Source: Roseimaritima sediminicola (GTDB taxonomy: Bacteria > Planctomycetota > Planctomycetia > Pirellulales > Pirellulaceae). From it: a stretch of DNA of 64,000 bases. The stretch lies in the NCBI RefSeq assembly GCF_009618275.1, contig NZ_WIAD01000017.1, forward strand, positions 1 through 64,000, given 5' to 3'. A model generated the notes under the pieces. The model had not been told where the DNA came from, did not search any database, and saw nothing but the letters and a program-made list of their open reading frames with translations. Both the position numbers and the translations under genes were made by a program. This document shows positions 63,079 to 64,000 of the stretch, piece after piece. The first letter of the stretch is position 1. Every line of letters begins with the position of its first letter.

Positions 63079-63441
63079 AGATTTGAGATTTGCTGGCTCC
63101 GGCGGATTCGATGTAGGGGCTCCGAGCGGTAGAGGGCAATGTTTTCTCCCCTCTCCCCCGCGGCGCCGCGAGCGTCAGCGAGTGAAGCAGTGGTGGGAGA
63201 GGGGCCGGGGGTGAGGGGGCTCGGGTGCAACGGAATGACTGTTTGCGTACGCCTTTCCGATTCCCGCACCGTATCGAGATCGAGACACCGCACTGGTGGT
63301 GCCGCTCTGCTGGTCCCCCTCACCCCCAACCCCTCTCCCCCGAAGCCTGACTCGCTTAGGCTCGCCAGGCTTCGGGGGAGAGGGGAGAAGACGAATCTTC
63401 GCATACATAGAATCCGCCGGAGTCAGGAGATTTGAGATTTG
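63079..63441. repeat. MITE-like element, copy 2
   Basis: The same element as at 6509-6862 in the same orientation. The left end agatttgagatttgctggct then ccggcggattc and the right end (complement) match, as do the inner pair tctcccctctcccccg and its complement. The copy differs from copy 1 by scattered changes and by a short insertion near 63275. It follows the kinase stop codon. Confidence 0.8.
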
Positions 63442-63506
63442 AGCTTATCTCACTCGCCCCTCGCCTCTCGCCACTCAGCACTCGCCGGCTCGCCCCTCGC
63501 CGCTCG

Positions 63507-63767
63507 CTACTCTGAAGCCGGGCGGCCGAGGGCGCGGATGCGGAGGCCGAATTTGTCGCCGATCTTGACCGCTTCACCGGTGGCCAGCGGATGCCCGCCG
63601 ACTTCCAATTCCAGCGGCTCGTCGCAGGTTTTGTCGAACATCAGCATCGTTCCCGGCACGATGTTCAGCACGCCATCGAGGGCGAGGCGTTTGCGTGCCA
63701 GGGTCACCGAGACGGGAGCCTTCAGGTTCAGCACATGATCGCGGTGGGTCGGGGGTGGATTGGTCAT
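63507..63767 (-). CDS. FliN/SpoA-domain protein
   Basis: An 86-residue protein equivalent to the C-terminal SpoA domain of FliN/YscQ. VLNLKAPVSVTLARKRLALDGVLNIVPG is the typical first half (FliN: L-vpvsVelG-t-l-i-elL-l-pG), followed by GHPLATGEAVKIGDKFGLRI. FliN forms the flagellar C-ring or the sorting platform of type III secretion. No other flagellar gene is in the window. The Met at 63767 is chosen as start; 63785 is an alternative. The remaining bases to 64000 show no gene. Confidence 0.82.
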   Translation of the reverse strand: MTNPPPTHRDHVLNLKAPVSVTLARKRLALDGVLNIVPGTMLMFDKTCDEPLELEVGGHPLATGEAVKIGDKFGLRIRALGRPASE

Positions 63768-64000
63768 GCTGGCAAGTATCGGCATTTCGGCCCGTCATCT
63801 TTGGCCCGTCATCTTTGGTGCGAATGCTGTCAAATTAGGCGGCTGACTCCGGCTTTGCGGCTTCCAGCCCCACTAAGGGCGGGCAAAGGTTGAAAATTGC
63901 CGCGCTTTCCCCCCGAGAGAGGGTGCCATGTCGGGGTGCGAGCAGATAGATTGGCTGCGTTGCGAAATGACCGTGCGACCCGGTCGAACGGCTTGGATCG

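Overview
The window looks like a chromosome segment of a planctomycete, most likely Pirellulaceae (Rhodopirellula, Roseimaritima or a relative). The evidence is a PSD1 cytochrome/DUF1549-DUF1553 gene next to a DUF1501 gene, a DUF1559 pseudopilin-like protein, a MoxR ATPase beside a 1,000-residue vWA/GATase-like membrane protein, and short overlapping operons in GC-rich DNA. No rRNA, prophage or CRISPR was seen. One tRNA gene is present, tRNA-Ser(CGA).

Region by region. Positions 1-20309 are ordinary core: a Tat-type FAD oxidoreductase, a zinc alcohol dehydrogenase, tRNA-Ser, MoxR and its large vWA partner (separated by a MITE-like repeat), a sugar-phosphate cyclase, an amidohydrolase/phosphotransferase/DsbD operon, and the PSD1-DUF1501 pair. 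Positions 20310-34911 are an accessory island with looser, more AT-rich coding. It is bounded on the left by the 3' end of the DUF1501 gene and on the right by a second, diverged, 5'-truncated copy of that same 3' end. The island holds two arm-like loci built from the same parts: a small secreted Cys-rich peptide, a secreted protein with a C-terminal anchor, and a membrane-anchored DUF1573 protein. The left arm also has a MauE/DoxX-thioredoxin redox protein and a C39-peptidase-like domain fused to its DUF1573 protein. Its peptide alone carries a double-glycine-like processing motif. Between the arms lie a GT2 polyprenyl-phosphate sugar transferase, a GT39-like glycosyltransferase, and decayed transposases; a second paralogous GT39-like gene lies at the left edge. 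This peptide system is the best candidate for something undescribed.

Positions 35396-37481 form a REP/BIME-like palindrome array around an IS200-like (RAYT) transposase, with two relic copies of the transposase tail, running up to the stop codon of a short UvrC. Positions 37482-48419 hold uvrC, an M16 peptidase, a Rieske/inositol-phosphatase pair, a membrane P-loop ATPase, and a methyltransferase/flavoprotein/type III polyketide synthase operon. Positions 48420-64000 hold an AI-2E-type exporter, hybrid histidine kinase and response regulator operon with overlapping genes; stress-type CsbD and DUF2383 proteins; an operon of N-formylglutamate amidohydrolase, QEGLA/MATCAP-like metallopeptidase and ATP-grasp ligase; a GT2 transferase overlapping a sugar-binding lipoprotein whose two halves are circularly permuted; a Ser/Thr kinase; and an orphan FliN-like protein. 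Two related MITE-like repeats (6.5 kb and 63.1 kb) and a second hairpin element family (1-60 and 48.4-48.6 kb) are scattered between genes.

All assignments come from reading the sequence and recalled family motifs; no database search was run.
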